From the NCBI GenBank assembly GCA_940746715.1, contig CALNWN010000002.1, positions 496,001-560,000 on the forward strand: a stretch of DNA of 64,000 nt, in the 5' to 3' direction. The translations under genes were made by a program, and so were the position numbers. Below the pieces are notes generated by a model. That model did not search any database and had not been told where the DNA came from. It saw nothing but the letters and a program-made list of their open reading frames with translations. This DNA comes from an uncultured Paraburkholderia sp. (lineage in GTDB: Bacteria > Pseudomonadota > Gammaproteobacteria > Burkholderiales > Burkholderiaceae). Below are positions 1 through 8,689 of the stretch, one piece after another (position 1 is the first letter of the stretch; every line of letters starts with the position of its first letter).

Positions 1-251
1 CTGAAGCCGTCCACGTTGACGACCAGCATCGCGATGCATGCGGCCTGCGCGGATCTCAGCCACTGCTGGGCGCGCCCTGTCGCGTATGCGCGGTTATAGA
101 CGCCGGTGAGCGAATCGATAAACGAACCATGTGCAGAGTGGGCCTGGACACGCGTTTGCACAGCCACTGCCTGCAATGACGCGTCGCCGCACGCCGGATG
201 GAGTCGCACATCCGATTGAGTTGGCGGCAGCACGGAAACTTGCTCAGTCAT
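1..251 (-). CDS. GGDEF-domain protein (diguanylate cyclase-like), 3' part outside window
   Basis: Reading leftward from an ATG at 249-251, an open frame continues past base 1 for 83 codons. An AGGAG ribosome site sits about 8 bases upstream. After a roughly 44-residue N-terminal stretch without signal peptide, residues 46-56 read DSLTGVYNRAY and residues 75-83 read MLVVNVDGF. These match the first two conserved blocks of GGDEF domains, with the Mg-binding Asp of the second block. The GGDEF/GGEEF active-site loop lies beyond the window, so catalytic competence cannot be judged. It is probably a soluble cyclic-di-GMP enzyme and is divergent from the LysR gene at 507. Confidence 0.8.
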   Translation of the reverse strand, partial: MTEQVSVLPPTQSDVRLHPACGDASLQAVAVQTRVQAHSAHGSFIDSLTGVYNRAYATGRAQQWLRSAQAACIAMLVVNVDGF

Positions 252-506
252 CGTTACACTCCTATGCTAAGCATTACACACGAACCGGACGACAGTCCGT
301 TTTATGCACTCAGCCAACCTTTAATAACCTTCAGGACTACGGAGGTAAGCGCCTTTATCACACGAGGGAAGAACAGGCACCGCGACGCCGTAGCCGTGCC
401 TCCACGATATGCCGGCATAGGCCTCTTGAGAACGGGTCACGTTGGTAAACGCGTAAAGCAACGTCAAACGCTTCGCCGCATGCCGCACAAACCGCTGGGC
501 CACACA
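252..506. promoter_or_regulatory. Divergent intergenic region between GGDEF and LysR genes
   Basis: This 255-base spacer separates two divergently transcribed genes and must hold both promoters. I see a short inverted repeat (GGAC/GTCC) near 287-298, but no convincing -35/-10 pair and no RNA gene. A LysR regulator often binds such a spacer, but no T-N11-A box stood out clearly. Confidence 0.3.
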
Positions 507-1457
507 ATGAAAATCCACCCACTGCGCGTCCTGATCGCAATTGCCGATGCAGGCAGTGTCAGAGGCGCCGCGCGCATGCTCGATTCGTCGCCGGCCACCG
601 TTACGCAAAATATCCAGCAACTGGAAGAAACCGTGCGCATGCAGCTCGTCGTGCGTACATCGTCGGGCGTGACGCTTACGGCATGCGGGCAAACCCTGCT
701 TGCGCATGCGCGGCTCGTCGCTGCGCAAATGACGCGGGCGCACCAGGCCATAGATGCCATGCGCGGCGAACCGAGCGGGCGTCTTTCCATTGCGGTGACT
801 GCTTGGGTCGCGCTGACGTTTCTGCCCGAAACCGTGGCGCGCTTTCGCACCCGAATGCCGGCAATTCAGCTGGAACTGTTCGAAGGCTTGCTGGCCATCG
901 CGACACCGCGTCTACGCGACGGCAGCCTGGACATTTATGTCGGACGGCAAGCGCCAGGCGCAACGACTTGCGACTTCAACTGTCAGCCGCTGTTCGCCAC
1001 GAGCCGTGCGGTGGTCGCACGGCGAGGTCATCCCTGTGCGGATTCGCGTTCGCTCGCGGACTTGCTCGAGAACGACTGGCTCGTCGCGCCCGATCCGCAG
1101 ACAAAAGGTCAGGCTTCCTATCAGATGTTTGCCCGCCACGGACTGCCGGTGCCGCGCAGCATTCACTTTCTGCACTCGCTCACCGTCGCGGTTGCGCTGC
1201 TCAAGCGCACGGACATGCTCAGCATTTTTCCGTGGCCGCTCGTCGAGCTGTGCGCCGCGCGCGACGGTTTGTGCGCGATCCCGCTGCGGGAAGAACTCGA
1301 AGACTCGACGGTTGGCATCATAATGCGCACGGGTGAGCCTGCCGACGCGGCGTCGCGATGTTTTATCGACTGCCTGATCGAAACGATCCGCGACGAATCC
1401 TGGGGCCGCACAATGGATATTCGCCGGGCCATGCAATCGGTGGAAGTGCTGGTGTAA
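507..1457 (+). CDS. LysR-family transcriptional regulator
   Basis: This is a 316-residue LysR-type regulator. The N-terminus MKIHPLRVLIAIADAG leads into a winged HTH at about residues 15-60 (SVRGAARMLDSSPATVTQNI). It is followed by the linker helix and a LysR substrate-binding domain at about 90-300. I chose the ATG at 507 because LysR proteins begin only a few residues before this motif. The frame stays open upstream to 198 without LysR similarity. No strong ribosome site is visible. The ligand is unknown. Its target may be the divergent GGDEF gene or itself, which is inference from position only. Confidence 0.88.
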   Translation: MKIHPLRVLIAIADAGSVRGAARMLDSSPATVTQNIQQLEETVRMQLVVRTSSGVTLTACGQTLLAHARLVAAQMTRAHQAIDAMRGEPSGRLSIAVTAWVALTFLPETVARFRTRMPAIQLELFEGLLAIATPRLRDGSLDIYVGRQAPGATTCDFNCQPLFATSRAVVARRGHPCADSRSLADLLENDWLVAPDPQTKGQASYQMFARHGLPVPRSIHFLHSLTVAVALLKRTDMLSIFPWPLVELCAARDGLCAIPLREELEDSTVGIIMRTGEPADAASRCFIDCLIETIRDESWGRTMDIRRAMQSVEVLV

Positions 1458-1493
1458 TGCGCTCGTTGCAAGAGCCTCGCCTGGCGTGAGGCT

Positions 1494-1531
1494 CAAATAA
1501 AAAACGCCGCGAGCGCAACGGCTCGCGGCGT
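1494..1531 (-). terminator. Rho-independent terminator of the symporter gene
   Basis: An 11-bp perfect stem (1504-1514 with 1521-1531) closes a 6-base loop. On the minus strand it is followed by a T-rich run (complement of the A tract at 1494-1504). It sits just after the minus-strand symporter stop. It may also stop plus-strand LysR transcripts, but there is no T tract on that side. Confidence 0.85.
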
Positions 1532-1558
1532 CAGTAACACTCTCTCCTTCAGGAGCGA

Positions 1559-3040
1559 TCAGGCGGTCACCGCTACCCGCCGCGGCGACACGGCAGATAC
1601 GACAAACGCGACCACGATGTTCACCACGAGCGCGATCAGGCCAATATAAATCGGGTAGACCGCATCGCCGAGATGCAGCGCGAACACCGGCTTGAGCCCT
1701 TGCGAAATGGCGAGCGAGGTGCCGAGCACGATGCCGACCAGCCAACCGCTGAACAGGCCCGGCGTATTCAGGCGCCGCGTGTACAGCGAAAAGACGATAG
1801 CCGGGAAAATCTGCAGGATCCACACGCCGCCAAGCAATTGCAGGTCGATTGCATACTGAGTCGGCAGGAACACGATGAACAGCAGCGCGCCGAACTTGAC
1901 GACGAGCGAGACGATCTTTGCATTTGCCGCCTCAGCCTCGGGCGTGATGTTCGGCGAAACCAGCGGACGCCACAAGTTGCGCGTGAACAGATTTGCCGCG
2001 CCGATCGACATGATTGCTGCCGGAACCAGTGCGCTGATGGCAATCGCGGCGGCCGAGAAACCGACGAACCACGACGGGAACAGCGTGTTAAAGAGTGCAG
2101 GCACCATGTCTGACGCCGACTTCACATGCACGCCCGCTGCAATAGCCATGTAGCCGAGCAACGCAATCAGGCCAAGCAGCAGCGTGTAAGCCGGCAGGAA
2201 GATCGCGTTCTTGCGGACCGTCTTCGCCGACGAAGACGACAGCACTGCCGTCATCGTGTGCGGGTACATGAAGGCCGCGAGCGCCGAACCCAGCGCGAGC
2301 GATGCATACGCGGTGAATTGCGTCGGTTTGAGGATGATCCCGGTCGCGCCGCCCTTCGCCTTGAAGTACGTATCCGCTGCGTCGAATACATGCGCATAGC
2401 CGCCGAGTCTTGCAGGAATCAGCCACACCGCCGCGATCACGACGATGTAGATCATGATGTCCTTCACGAACGCGATCATCGCCGGTGCGCGCAGGCCGCT
2501 CGCGTACGTGTACAGCGCAAGAATCACGAAAGCGACGATCAACGGCAATTCGCCGCTCACGCCGAGCCCTTTGATCACCACTTGCATGCCGACCAGTTGC
2601 AGCGCGATATACGGCATCGTCGCCACAATACCGGTCAGCGCGACCGCGGCCGGAAACCACTTGCCGCCGTATTCGCCGTGCACATAGTCCGCTGCCGTAA
2701 TGTGATGCTTCGCATGCGCGACCTTCCACAGTTTCGGCATGACGGCAAAGACAAAGGGATAAACGATGATCGTGTACGGCAGCGCGAAGAAGCCATACGC
2801 GCCGACGGAATAGACCAGCGCCGGCACTGCGATCACCGTGTACGCGGTGTAAAAGTCGCCGCCTACGAGGAACCAGGAAATGATTGTTCCGAATTGCCGG
2901 CCGCCCAGACCCCATTCATGCAACTGCGTGAGATCGCCACGTTTCCAGCGAGCGGCAAAGAAGCCGATCACTGTGACAAGAGCAAAGAATGCGATGAAGA
3001 CGGTCATCGCCACCGGATTGACGGGATTCAGATCGCTCAT
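1559..3040 (-). CDS. Sodium:solute symporter family permease, monocarboxylate (MctP)-like
   Basis: This is a 493-residue inner-membrane protein with about 13 hydrophobic segments and the SSF fold. Near the N-terminus it has HEWGLGGRQFGTIISWFLVG, a typical start of the SSF core. I place the start at 3040 (MSDLNPVNPV). The ATGA there overlaps the DUF3311 stop by four bases and a GAGGTG site precedes it; the longer open frame only adds DUF3311-overlapping residues. SSF proteins preceded by a DUF3311 protein resemble the rhizobial MctP lactate/pyruvate/alanine permease. The substrate here is inferred from that, not shown. Confidence 0.88.
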   Translation of the reverse strand: MSDLNPVNPVAMTVFIAFFALVTVIGFFAARWKRGDLTQLHEWGLGGRQFGTIISWFLVGGDFYTAYTVIAVPALVYSVGAYGFFALPYTIIVYPFVFAVMPKLWKVAHAKHHITAADYVHGEYGGKWFPAAVALTGIVATMPYIALQLVGMQVVIKGLGVSGELPLIVAFVILALYTYASGLRAPAMIAFVKDIMIYIVVIAAVWLIPARLGGYAHVFDAADTYFKAKGGATGIILKPTQFTAYASLALGSALAAFMYPHTMTAVLSSSSAKTVRKNAIFLPAYTLLLGLIALLGYMAIAAGVHVKSASDMVPALFNTLFPSWFVGFSAAAIAISALVPAAIMSIGAANLFTRNLWRPLVSPNITPEAEAANAKIVSLVVKFGALLFIVFLPTQYAIDLQLLGGVWILQIFPAIVFSLYTRRLNTPGLFSGWLVGIVLGTSLAISQGLKPVFALHLGDAVYPIYIGLIALVVNIVVAFVVSAVSPRRVAVTA

Positions 3041-3234
3041 TTGACACCTCGATACACGATGTAAATCAGCAGCGAGGTCAACGGCACCCACAGGAACTGA
3101 TACCAGTAGAAGAACGGAAAACCGGCAAACGACGGACGTGTGTCGTTATAGAACGGTAGCCACAACAGCGCGATATACGGGAGCAAAAGAATGAGCCAGA
3201 GCCATGACCGGCTGGCGGATGGGGAGGTCTCCAT
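3037..3234 (-). CDS. DUF3311 small membrane protein
   Basis: This 65-residue protein has two hydrophobic helices (about 10-28 and 42-60) and the DUF3311 signature around FPFFYWYQFLWVPLTS. It has a clear AGGAGAA ribosome site and its stop overlaps the start of the SSF permease (ATGA). DUF3311 proteins are regularly encoded just before SSF symporters and are assumed to be accessory subunits. Their exact job is not known to me. The gene start lies only about 20 bases from the truncated histidine kinase on the other strand, so its normal promoter may have been altered by the deletion that removed the kinase 5' end. Confidence 0.9.
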   Translation of the reverse strand: METSPSASRSWLWLILLLPYIALLWLPFYNDTRPSFAGFPFFYWYQFLWVPLTSLLIYIVYRGVK

Positions 3235-3255
3235 ATACTTCTCCTAGGTCTATTA

Positions 3256-4146
3256 TTGACACCGCTCATCTATCTCGACGACGTCGACACGACGCTCGCG
3301 CATATCGATGAACGGGCGGCGAGCAATATCGATCGCACCATGATGTGGATCGACGCCATTGCACTCGCCGGGCTCGCCGCCATCGCGCTGTGCGCGCTCG
3401 TGCTGAATGTCACCGAGTATCGCAGCGCGGACGCAAAACTGAAGCGGCTCGCGCAGCAGGTTGTCGAATCGCAGGAGAACGAACGCGCGCGGCTCTCGCG
3501 CGAACTGCATGACGGCATCAGTCAGATGATGGTGTCGGTGAAACTGCTGCTGGAATCGGCGCTCGCCCGTTTCGAGCGCAGCGAGACGCGCGTGCCCGCC
3601 GCCGAAGCCGCCCTCTCCACCAGTCTTACGCGGCTCGGCGACACACTGCGTGAAGTGCGGCGTATTTCTCATGCACTGCGTCCGTCGATGCTCGACGACC
3701 TGGGCGTCGCAGCAGCAATCGAGCAACTCACGCGCGAGCTCAGCGAACAGTCGGGCATTGAAATCAGCTTTACCCAGATCACCCACACTCATGCCGCCGT
3801 GCTCACCGATGCGGTCAACACCGTCCTGTTCCGCATCGCGCAGGAAGCTTTGACGAACATCGTGCGGCATGCGTACGCGTCGAGCGCAGCGCTGGCGCTC
3901 GAAGTCTCGAACGATGCGGTCACGCTCAGCATCGCCGACAATGGCTGCGGGTTTGACGTCGCGCACGCGTTTGTGGGCCGCCGCTCGGGCGTGGGACTGC
4001 GCAACATGCGTGAACGCGTGGAAGCGCTCGGCGGCACGCTCGAACTCAGTTCACAGCCTGGCCACACGCTCGTCACTGCGCGCGTGCCGCCTGGCCTCGG
4101 CGCAACGAATCTGATCAAGCCGAGTCTGCAGGGGACCTCTTCATGA
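3256..4146 (+). pseudogene. NarL-type sensor histidine kinase, 5'-truncated
   Basis: The frame opens at a TTG with no ribosome site and starts inside what looks like the end of an extracytoplasmic sensor domain. One membrane segment follows at about residues 31-52. The kinase core is complete: HisKA_3 H-box with His85 in ARLSRELHDGISQMM, an N-box (FRIAQEALTNIVRHA), IADNGCGFD and a GVGLRNMRERV G-box. Related kinases carry a full periplasmic sensor and a first membrane helix, both missing here. The upstream sequence is immediately the divergent DUF3311 gene, so I infer a deletion at about 3250. The stop overlaps the response regulator start (ATGA). Confidence 0.75.
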
Positions 4147-4789
4147 ACCACACATCACACGTAACTGCCCGGCTGATTCTGGTCGACGACCACCCGCTCG
4201 TCCGCGACGGTTTGCGTGCGCGACTCGAAGCGGTGCGTAATCTAGAAGTGGTGGGCGAAGCAGGTAATGCGCAAGAAGCACTCGCGCTCGCTGCGAGTCA
4301 CGAACCTCACCTCGTGCTGATGGACGTCGGCATGAACGGAATGAACGGTATAGTGCTTGCCGGCATGTTTCATGAGCGTTTTCCGGGCATTTGGGTGCTG
4401 ATGCTGTCGATGCACGACAACCTCGAATACGTCACGCAGGCCGTGCGCGCGGGCGCCAGTGGGTATGTATTGAAGGACTCGCCGGCGACCGAAATCATTC
4501 AGGCCATTGGCGCGGTGCTCGACGGCAAGACCTATTTCAGCGCCGGACTCGGCGCGCGATTGATTCAGGCCTCGGCGATGCAATCGCCGGTTGAATGGCT
4601 CACGCCGCGCGAGCGCGATATCTCGATGCGCTCGCCGAAGGTCTGTCGAGCAAACAGATTGCGCAACGCAATGATCTTTCGGTGCGCACCGTCGAGACAC
4701 ATCGCCTGAATTTAAAGCGCAAGCTGGACATTGAAGGCCAGGCGGAACTGATTAAGTTCGCAGTGGAAAACCGGCGCACGAGCCGTTAA
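4143..4789 (+). pseudogene. LuxR/NarL-type response regulator, frameshifted
   Basis: The receiver domain (residues 1-125) is intact, with Asp15/Asp16 and phospho-acceptor Asp61 in HLVLMDVGM and Lys in YVLKDS. The GerE-type HTH begins with LTPRERDI. Then one base is missing at 4620-4622 and the rest (LDALAEGLSSKQIAQRN, SVRTVETHRLNLKRKLDI) continues in another frame to 4789. As written, translation ends at 4709 without a DNA-binding domain. It is coupled to the truncated kinase by an ATGA overlap, so both halves of this two-component system look disabled. Confidence 0.85.
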
Positions 4790-4831
4790 TGCCGCGAGTG
4801 TCTCGCTGTGCAACGAGTGGAGACAATAAGA

Positions 4832-5191
4832 ATGAGACGATCGATGTGCGGGCCAGCAAGTGCCTTTAAAGGTGCCGCTTTATGCCTATGCGTGTCGCTG
4901 TTTTCAGCTGTTTTTCCGGCTCACGGCGAAGAACAGCGAGTGAATCGCGGACACGATCCGTTCTTCCAGATCTCCCAAGCGATTGACGCGTGCCCCGTGC
5001 CGCTCGGCCCACTCGAAACCGAAACGGAATGGCTCGCCGACAGTCATTACCGCATTGAACGCGGCAACAGCTGCTGGATAGAAGGCCGTTGCCGTTTATC
5101 GAACGCCTATCTGTACGCGATTGGATACGCGAGAATCACGCGACGGTCGCTGGCGACAATAAACGGTTCGGCAGCGTCGGCTGCCGGATGA
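4832..5191 (+). CDS. Secreted hypothetical protein
   Basis: The 119-residue product has an N-terminal signal peptide (hydrophobic stretch LCLCVSLFSAVFPAHG, likely cleavage after AHG). The acidic mature part carries three Cys (CPVPLG, NSCWIEGRC) that could form disulphides. I start at the ATG at 4832, preceded by GGAG; a GTG at 4808 would add eight residues. The last about 20 residues (RRSLATINGSAASAAG) are low complexity and may arise from a frameshift, so the natural protein could be longer. I do not recognise a function. It lies after the response regulator, with about 40 bases between. Confidence 0.5.
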   Translation: MRRSMCGPASAFKGAALCLCVSLFSAVFPAHGEEQRVNRGHDPFFQISQAIDACPVPLGPLETETEWLADSHYRIERGNSCWIEGRCRLSNAYLYAIGYARITRRSLATINGSAASAAG

Positions 5192-5201
5192 GGAACTGAG
5201 T

Positions 5202-5230
5202 CCAGCAGGAGAACCTGATCCTCCTGCTGG
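5202..5230. terminator. Hairpin between convergent genes
   Basis: A perfect 10-bp stem (CCAGCAGGAG at 5202-5211, CTCCTGCTGG at 5221-5230) with a 9-base loop lies between the plus-strand secreted protein and the minus-strand H-NS gene. There is no T tract, so it is a possible bidirectional terminator rather than a textbook one. Confidence 0.5.
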
Positions 5231-5275
5231 GACGATTCAAGCGCGCTCGTCATGTACTTCGCTATTCCCGTACGC

Positions 5276-6058
5276 TTATGCGCTCGCTGCCGTTGAGGCC
5301 AGCGGTGCCGCCGCGCTCGTTGTCGATTCAGAAGCTGCGGCTTTCTTGCGGCCGGGCGCTTTTGCTGCGGCTTTTTTCGCGGTAACTTTTCGCGCCGCAG
5401 CTTTCTTTGCAGCGGGCTTGACGACAGCCTTTTTAGTCGCCGCCGATTGGCTGCGTGCCTTGGCCTTTTTCGCCACCACTTTTTTCGCGGCAGCTTTTTT
5501 GCTGACCGCGCCGCTCGCGGCCGCGGACGTCGCTTTGCCGTCGATCAGGAACCTGGTGCGGTCTTTCACCGCTGCGAGCCAGCGAGGCGCCGGACCGCGT
5601 CCGCTCCACGTTGCGCCGGTGGCGGGGTCGCGATACTTGGGCGGTTGTGCGCCTTTCGGCTGACCTTTGCGTTTTGCGCCAGTCGCGACACCGCTCGCAG
5701 ACGGCTTTGATTCGCTCACGCCGTCAATGAGAAACACGCTGCGGTCTTTTGCACCGGCAATCCAGCCAGGCGCACGGCCATGTCCAGTCCAGGTCGCGCC
5801 CGTTTTATGGTCGCGGTACTTCGGTATCTTCTGTCCGGCCGCCGAGGCCTTTGATTTGCCGCTTGCGGCATGGCCATTCAGGCCATTGGCTGCGCGGCGT
5901 GCTTTGGCTTGTGCTTCGATATCCGCGGTGGTCAGGCCGTGCTTGAGCATCAACTCGCGAATCTGGTCGATTGCGATTTGCGCTTTCCTTGCAATAAGGG
6001 CGTCAGCTTGTGCCTGGAGCTTCTTAAGCTTTGCCTGGATCTGCTCTAACGTGGGCAT
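5276..6058 (-). CDS. H-NS family protein with two DNA-binding domains and a histone-like tail
   Basis: This 260-residue nucleoid protein starts at MPTLEQIQAKLKKLQAQAD, preceded by AAGGAG. Residues 1-50 form the coiled-coil oligomerisation region (LMLKHGLTTADIEAQAKA). Two H-NS C-terminal domains follow in tandem, at about 78-100 (KYRDHKTGATWTGHGRAPGW) and about 140-162 (KYRDPATGATWSGRGPAPRW). The last about 90 residues are a Lys/Ala-rich tail with repeated KKAAAKK-type motifs, like eukaryotic H1. H-NS proteins silence AT-rich foreign DNA. The second domain has GRGPAP where the first has GHGRAP, so AT-hook-like contacts may differ. Intact. Confidence 0.9.
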   Translation of the reverse strand: MPTLEQIQAKLKKLQAQADALIARKAQIAIDQIRELMLKHGLTTADIEAQAKARRAANGLNGHAASGKSKASAAGQKIPKYRDHKTGATWTGHGRAPGWIAGAKDRSVFLIDGVSESKPSASGVATGAKRKGQPKGAQPPKYRDPATGATWSGRGPAPRWLAAVKDRTRFLIDGKATSAAASGAVSKKAAAKKVVAKKAKARSQSAATKKAVVKPAAKKAAARKVTAKKAAAKAPGRKKAAASESTTSAAAPLASTAASA

Positions 6059-6336
6059 TGAATTGCTCCTTATGTGGTAATCGATCGAACTATGCCATGA
6101 ATAGCGTGAGAAGGGCATACCCGGCTGGCCGTAAACACCCCAATCTGTTTGTGCTATGCGTGCCGGAGTACGAAATTTTTCCTTGATGCAGTCGAAAGAC
6201 GCCTTTTGCGCGCCTTGCTCCTGTCTCGCCTTTTCCTTTTCTCGCCTTCTTTTCCGCTCTCGCTATCGCGCTGCTTCTTTGTACTTCTTTCTGACTTATT
6301 CGCTTCTCCTCATCTTTCCGATTGTTTCACCGTAGC

Positions 6337-6675
6337 TCACGTCGGCGTAAAAACGACAACCTGACGATCGGCAATGTATCTCACGCTGCGCAAAAAGCGG
6401 TACTGCTGGTCATCGGCGGTAATACGGTTGAGCCCTATTCGGGTCAGCGCAAGAATCTCGTCGGCTAGCTGCGCCTGTACCACGCCCTCGTCGCGCAGAT
6501 CTTCCAGAGAGCAGGACGGATCGCCGACATAAACGCTGCGCACGTGCGCGCCTATTCTCATCAGAACGACGCTTTCGCCCTCGTCGAGCGCCCGTTCCAG
6601 GTATGCCGCCAGCGTTCGCAACGACTCGGGCGTGCAACTCTGAGCCTGATAGATCGCAGCATTCGATGGCGTCAT
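6337..6675 (-). CDS. Conserved hypothetical protein, 112 residues
   Basis: This is an intact small soluble protein, rich in Leu, Asp and Glu, with no signal peptide or membrane segment. It ends in RFLRSVRYIADRQVVVFTPT. GGGGA lies about 10 bases before the ATG. Two overlapping frames exist, but this one has the more protein-like composition and codon use. I do not recognise a family. The 278 bases between it and the H-NS gene are pyrimidine-rich and hold no gene I can support. Confidence 0.55.
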   Translation of the reverse strand: MTPSNAAIYQAQSCTPESLRTLAAYLERALDEGESVVLMRIGAHVRSVYVGDPSCSLEDLRDEGVVQAQLADEILALTRIGLNRITADDQQYRFLRSVRYIADRQVVVFTPT

Positions 6676-6848
6676 GTCCGTTCCCCGTCACCGGTATGGA
6701 GAGAAGTTGGCTACCCCGCGCTGCGGCAATAGCCGCTTCTACTATAGGCAAGCATTGGGAGATAAAGCTTTCCAGTTCTTTTTTTAACGCGGCGTTGGCC
6801 GGTAATCGTGCGTTTCCACCTTCACGCGAATGTGCCGCGCCCAACGTG

Positions 6849-7922
6849 TCACGCAATTCGCAGGCCATAAGCCGGCAGAACTTCTTGAGTCGTCACGAAA
6901 CGGTGCTGTTTTACCGCGTCGTGAAAGAGCCGGTAGTCGCTCTTCTCGAATGCCTCAGTCCATACCGGCCTGTCGCCGGAATCGTCTTCCGCGCGAAGAC
7001 CGGTGGCCTTGTACTTCCATGAGCCGACTCCTTTCGGCACATAGTCCGGAATCGGCTCTTTCAGGCCGGGAATACCGCCCTCTCTGACGAATTCACAGAT
7101 CGCGCGCAAGCGCTCGTTGTCGTCCATGATCCGGTTGTTATCGAGCAAGTCGGTCAGCACCGTTTTCACATGGTCCGGCATTCCTTCTTCGTTTTCGAAG
7201 TCTTCGCGCCCGGCCACGTAGGCTCGCACCGCGCGGCACGCCATGTCAGCAGCCTCGACGAATTCGGGCAAGTTATGCCTCTGTATGAACATATTCCTGC
7301 CGTCGATGTAATGCCATTTCGCCCACGGCTGATCCGGATAGTGCAACGCGGCGCCGTGGCCAACAGGGAGTGCGAGGGTCAGCACGTCTTCCTCCACGTG
7401 CTGGACCAGGTGCTGCATCGCGAGCGTGAGGTTCTCGAGCCAGCCGGTGCGGGTGCAATCTTGCGCTTCGAGAGAATGAACCCGATTGCCCGGACTTTCG
7501 ATGCCGGCAAACCCCTGATGCGCCCACGTATCCACATACGTATGCAGCGTCACGCCGAGGCGATGCAAGCCCGTGTCCGTGCCGCGCTGCCGGATGGCGC
7601 GCCGCACCACCTCGCGCGCCACTGCGCTGTCCGCCCGGCACACGGCCTTTTCGTCGAGCGTTGCGCCCTCGCCGGCAGGCAGGAAATGAAACGGCGCCCA
7701 CACGAGCCGGTTCTGGTCGTTCTCGGTGTTGGCGTAGTCGAACGTCTTGTGCGCAGTGGCGAAGCGTTCGAACGTTTCGCCACCCTCGAAACGCAGGATG
7801 CCCGGCGTGGTTGCGTCATCGACATACTGGCAGGCATGGGCGACGGTCAGCGCCTGGGCAGGCGCCATTCCGCCCACTCGCGCGACGATATAAACCACGC
7901 CGTAATGAAAGTCGATATTCAT
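6849..7922 (-). CDS. DUF6765 family protein
   Basis: The intact 357-residue protein begins MNIDFHYGVVYIVAR and continues with AHACQYVDDAT and a pattern of conserved His and Asp residues (HKTFDY, FHFLP, LHTYVDTWAHQGF). That layout matches DUF6765. The His/Asp spacing resembles zinc-dependent phospholipase C/nuclease-like helical folds, so a metal-dependent hydrolase is plausible but unproven. There is no signal peptide. It is transcribed alone. The 210 bases upstream hold no recognisable gene. Confidence 0.8.
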   Translation of the reverse strand: MNIDFHYGVVYIVARVGGMAPAQALTVAHACQYVDDATTPGILRFEGGETFERFATAHKTFDYANTENDQNRLVWAPFHFLPAGEGATLDEKAVCRADSAVAREVVRRAIRQRGTDTGLHRLGVTLHTYVDTWAHQGFAGIESPGNRVHSLEAQDCTRTGWLENLTLAMQHLVQHVEEDVLTLALPVGHGAALHYPDQPWAKWHYIDGRNMFIQRHNLPEFVEAADMACRAVRAYVAGREDFENEEGMPDHVKTVLTDLLDNNRIMDDNERLRAICEFVREGGIPGLKEPIPDYVPKGVGSWKYKATGLRAEDDSGDRPVWTEAFEKSDYRLFHDAVKQHRFVTTQEVLPAYGLRIA

Positions 7923-8080
7923 GGCAGACGCTCCTCATGCACGATGAATGACAACAACAGCATTGGTAAACGAGCGGGCAGGCGGCGAGTTAAAAAAGAT
8001 CTCGTTGTTGAAGACCGAACGCAATGCCCTTCCGTTTTATTCCTTCCCCGATCCGGCTGGCTGCCGGTGTAATGCCATAA

Positions 8081-8110
8081 CAACCCCGCTGCGTTTCCGG
8101 AGCGGGGTTG
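8081..8110 (-). terminator. Terminator-like hairpin of the interrupted FKBP gene
   Basis: A perfect 10-bp stem (8081-8090 with 8101-8110, CAACCCCGCT and its complement) with a 10-base loop lies 24 bases past the FKBP stop on the minus strand. A short TT follows. It belongs to the gene's original context, outside the mobile element. Confidence 0.7.
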
Positions 8111-8134
8111 TGTTTCAGCGCAAGCCGCGCCGCC

Positions 8135-8284
8135 TTATTTGACGATGTCGATCAGCTCGACTTCGAACGTCAAGTCGCTGTTCGGCGGAATGGTGCCCAC
8201 AGCGCGGCTGCCGTAAGCGGTGGCAGCCGGGCACGTCAGTTTGGCGTTGCCGCCCACTTTCATGGTCTGGACGCCTTGCGTCCA
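8135..8284 (-). pseudogene. FKBP-type peptidyl-prolyl isomerase, C-terminal fragment
   Basis: Reading leftward from 8284, the frame gives WTQGVQTMKVGGNAKLTCPA, then YGSRAVGTIPPNSDLTFEVE and a TAA stop at 8135. This is the C-terminal half of an FKBP domain, including the conserved WTQGVQTM and IPPNSDLTFEVELIDI core strands. Its N-terminal half lies more than 9 kb away at 17488-17736. Joining base 17488 to 8284 restores an uninterrupted FKBP (VIPC-WTQGV). It has no start of its own. Confidence 0.93.
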
Positions 8285-8311
8285 GTAGCGTTATTTTACG
8301 AAATTTTCTGC

Positions 8312-8505
8312 GTAAACCGACAACTGAGTGAGTGGCTGCGAGAATTGCCAGATATAGCGTGCGTAGCGCAGCTTCCAACCTGACACACGTGATTCATCAA
8401 CGGCCTCCGTCTTCCGAACGTAAACTTGCATCAACCGGTTCGAACAGGCAAAAATGTAAACGTAGCCTGTCGCCCTTCCCCGTTGGTTAGAGGCAAAGTG
8501 TAAAC
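8312..8505. repeat. GTAAAC direct repeats at the left end of the mobile element
   Basis: Four copies in the same orientation lie at 8312-8317, 8420-8425, 8456-8461 and 8500-8505, within 220 bases of the left junction. The third shares the longer AATGTAAAC with the right end. A TTTACG/CGTAAA inverted pair flanks 8295-8316 directly at the junction. They look like recombinase arm or core sites. Confidence 0.6.
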
Positions 8506-8554
8506 CACACCAAGTCTAGATGAACGGCAAAAGCGCACAAGCCTGCTCGCCGCA

Positions 8555-8593
8555 GGGCAGTCGGGGCCGGGTTCCACCCGGCCCCGACTGCCC
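8555..8593 (-). terminator. Perfect 18-bp hairpin at the end of the element operon
   Basis: The arms 8555-8572 and 8576-8593 are perfectly complementary over 18 GC-rich bases with a 3-base loop. It lies about 100 bases after the helicase stop and between the last gene and the left end. No long T tract follows, so it may act as a transcription block, an RNA 3' end stabiliser or a recombination-related structure. Confidence 0.7.
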
Positions 8594-8689
8594 AGAGCAT
8601 AGGGTCGCTTCAGCCAGTCAAAGTCCCTTTCGCGACATAAAAGCGGCTTCGCCGCATTTATTCCACGGTGGGCTTGACAGTCTTCCGCT

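Noticed and set aside
6149-6364. Plus-strand ORF of 71 codons upstream of H-NS
   Set aside because: It is Phe/Leu/Ser-rich from a pyrimidine-rich tract, with no ribosome site and no similarity.
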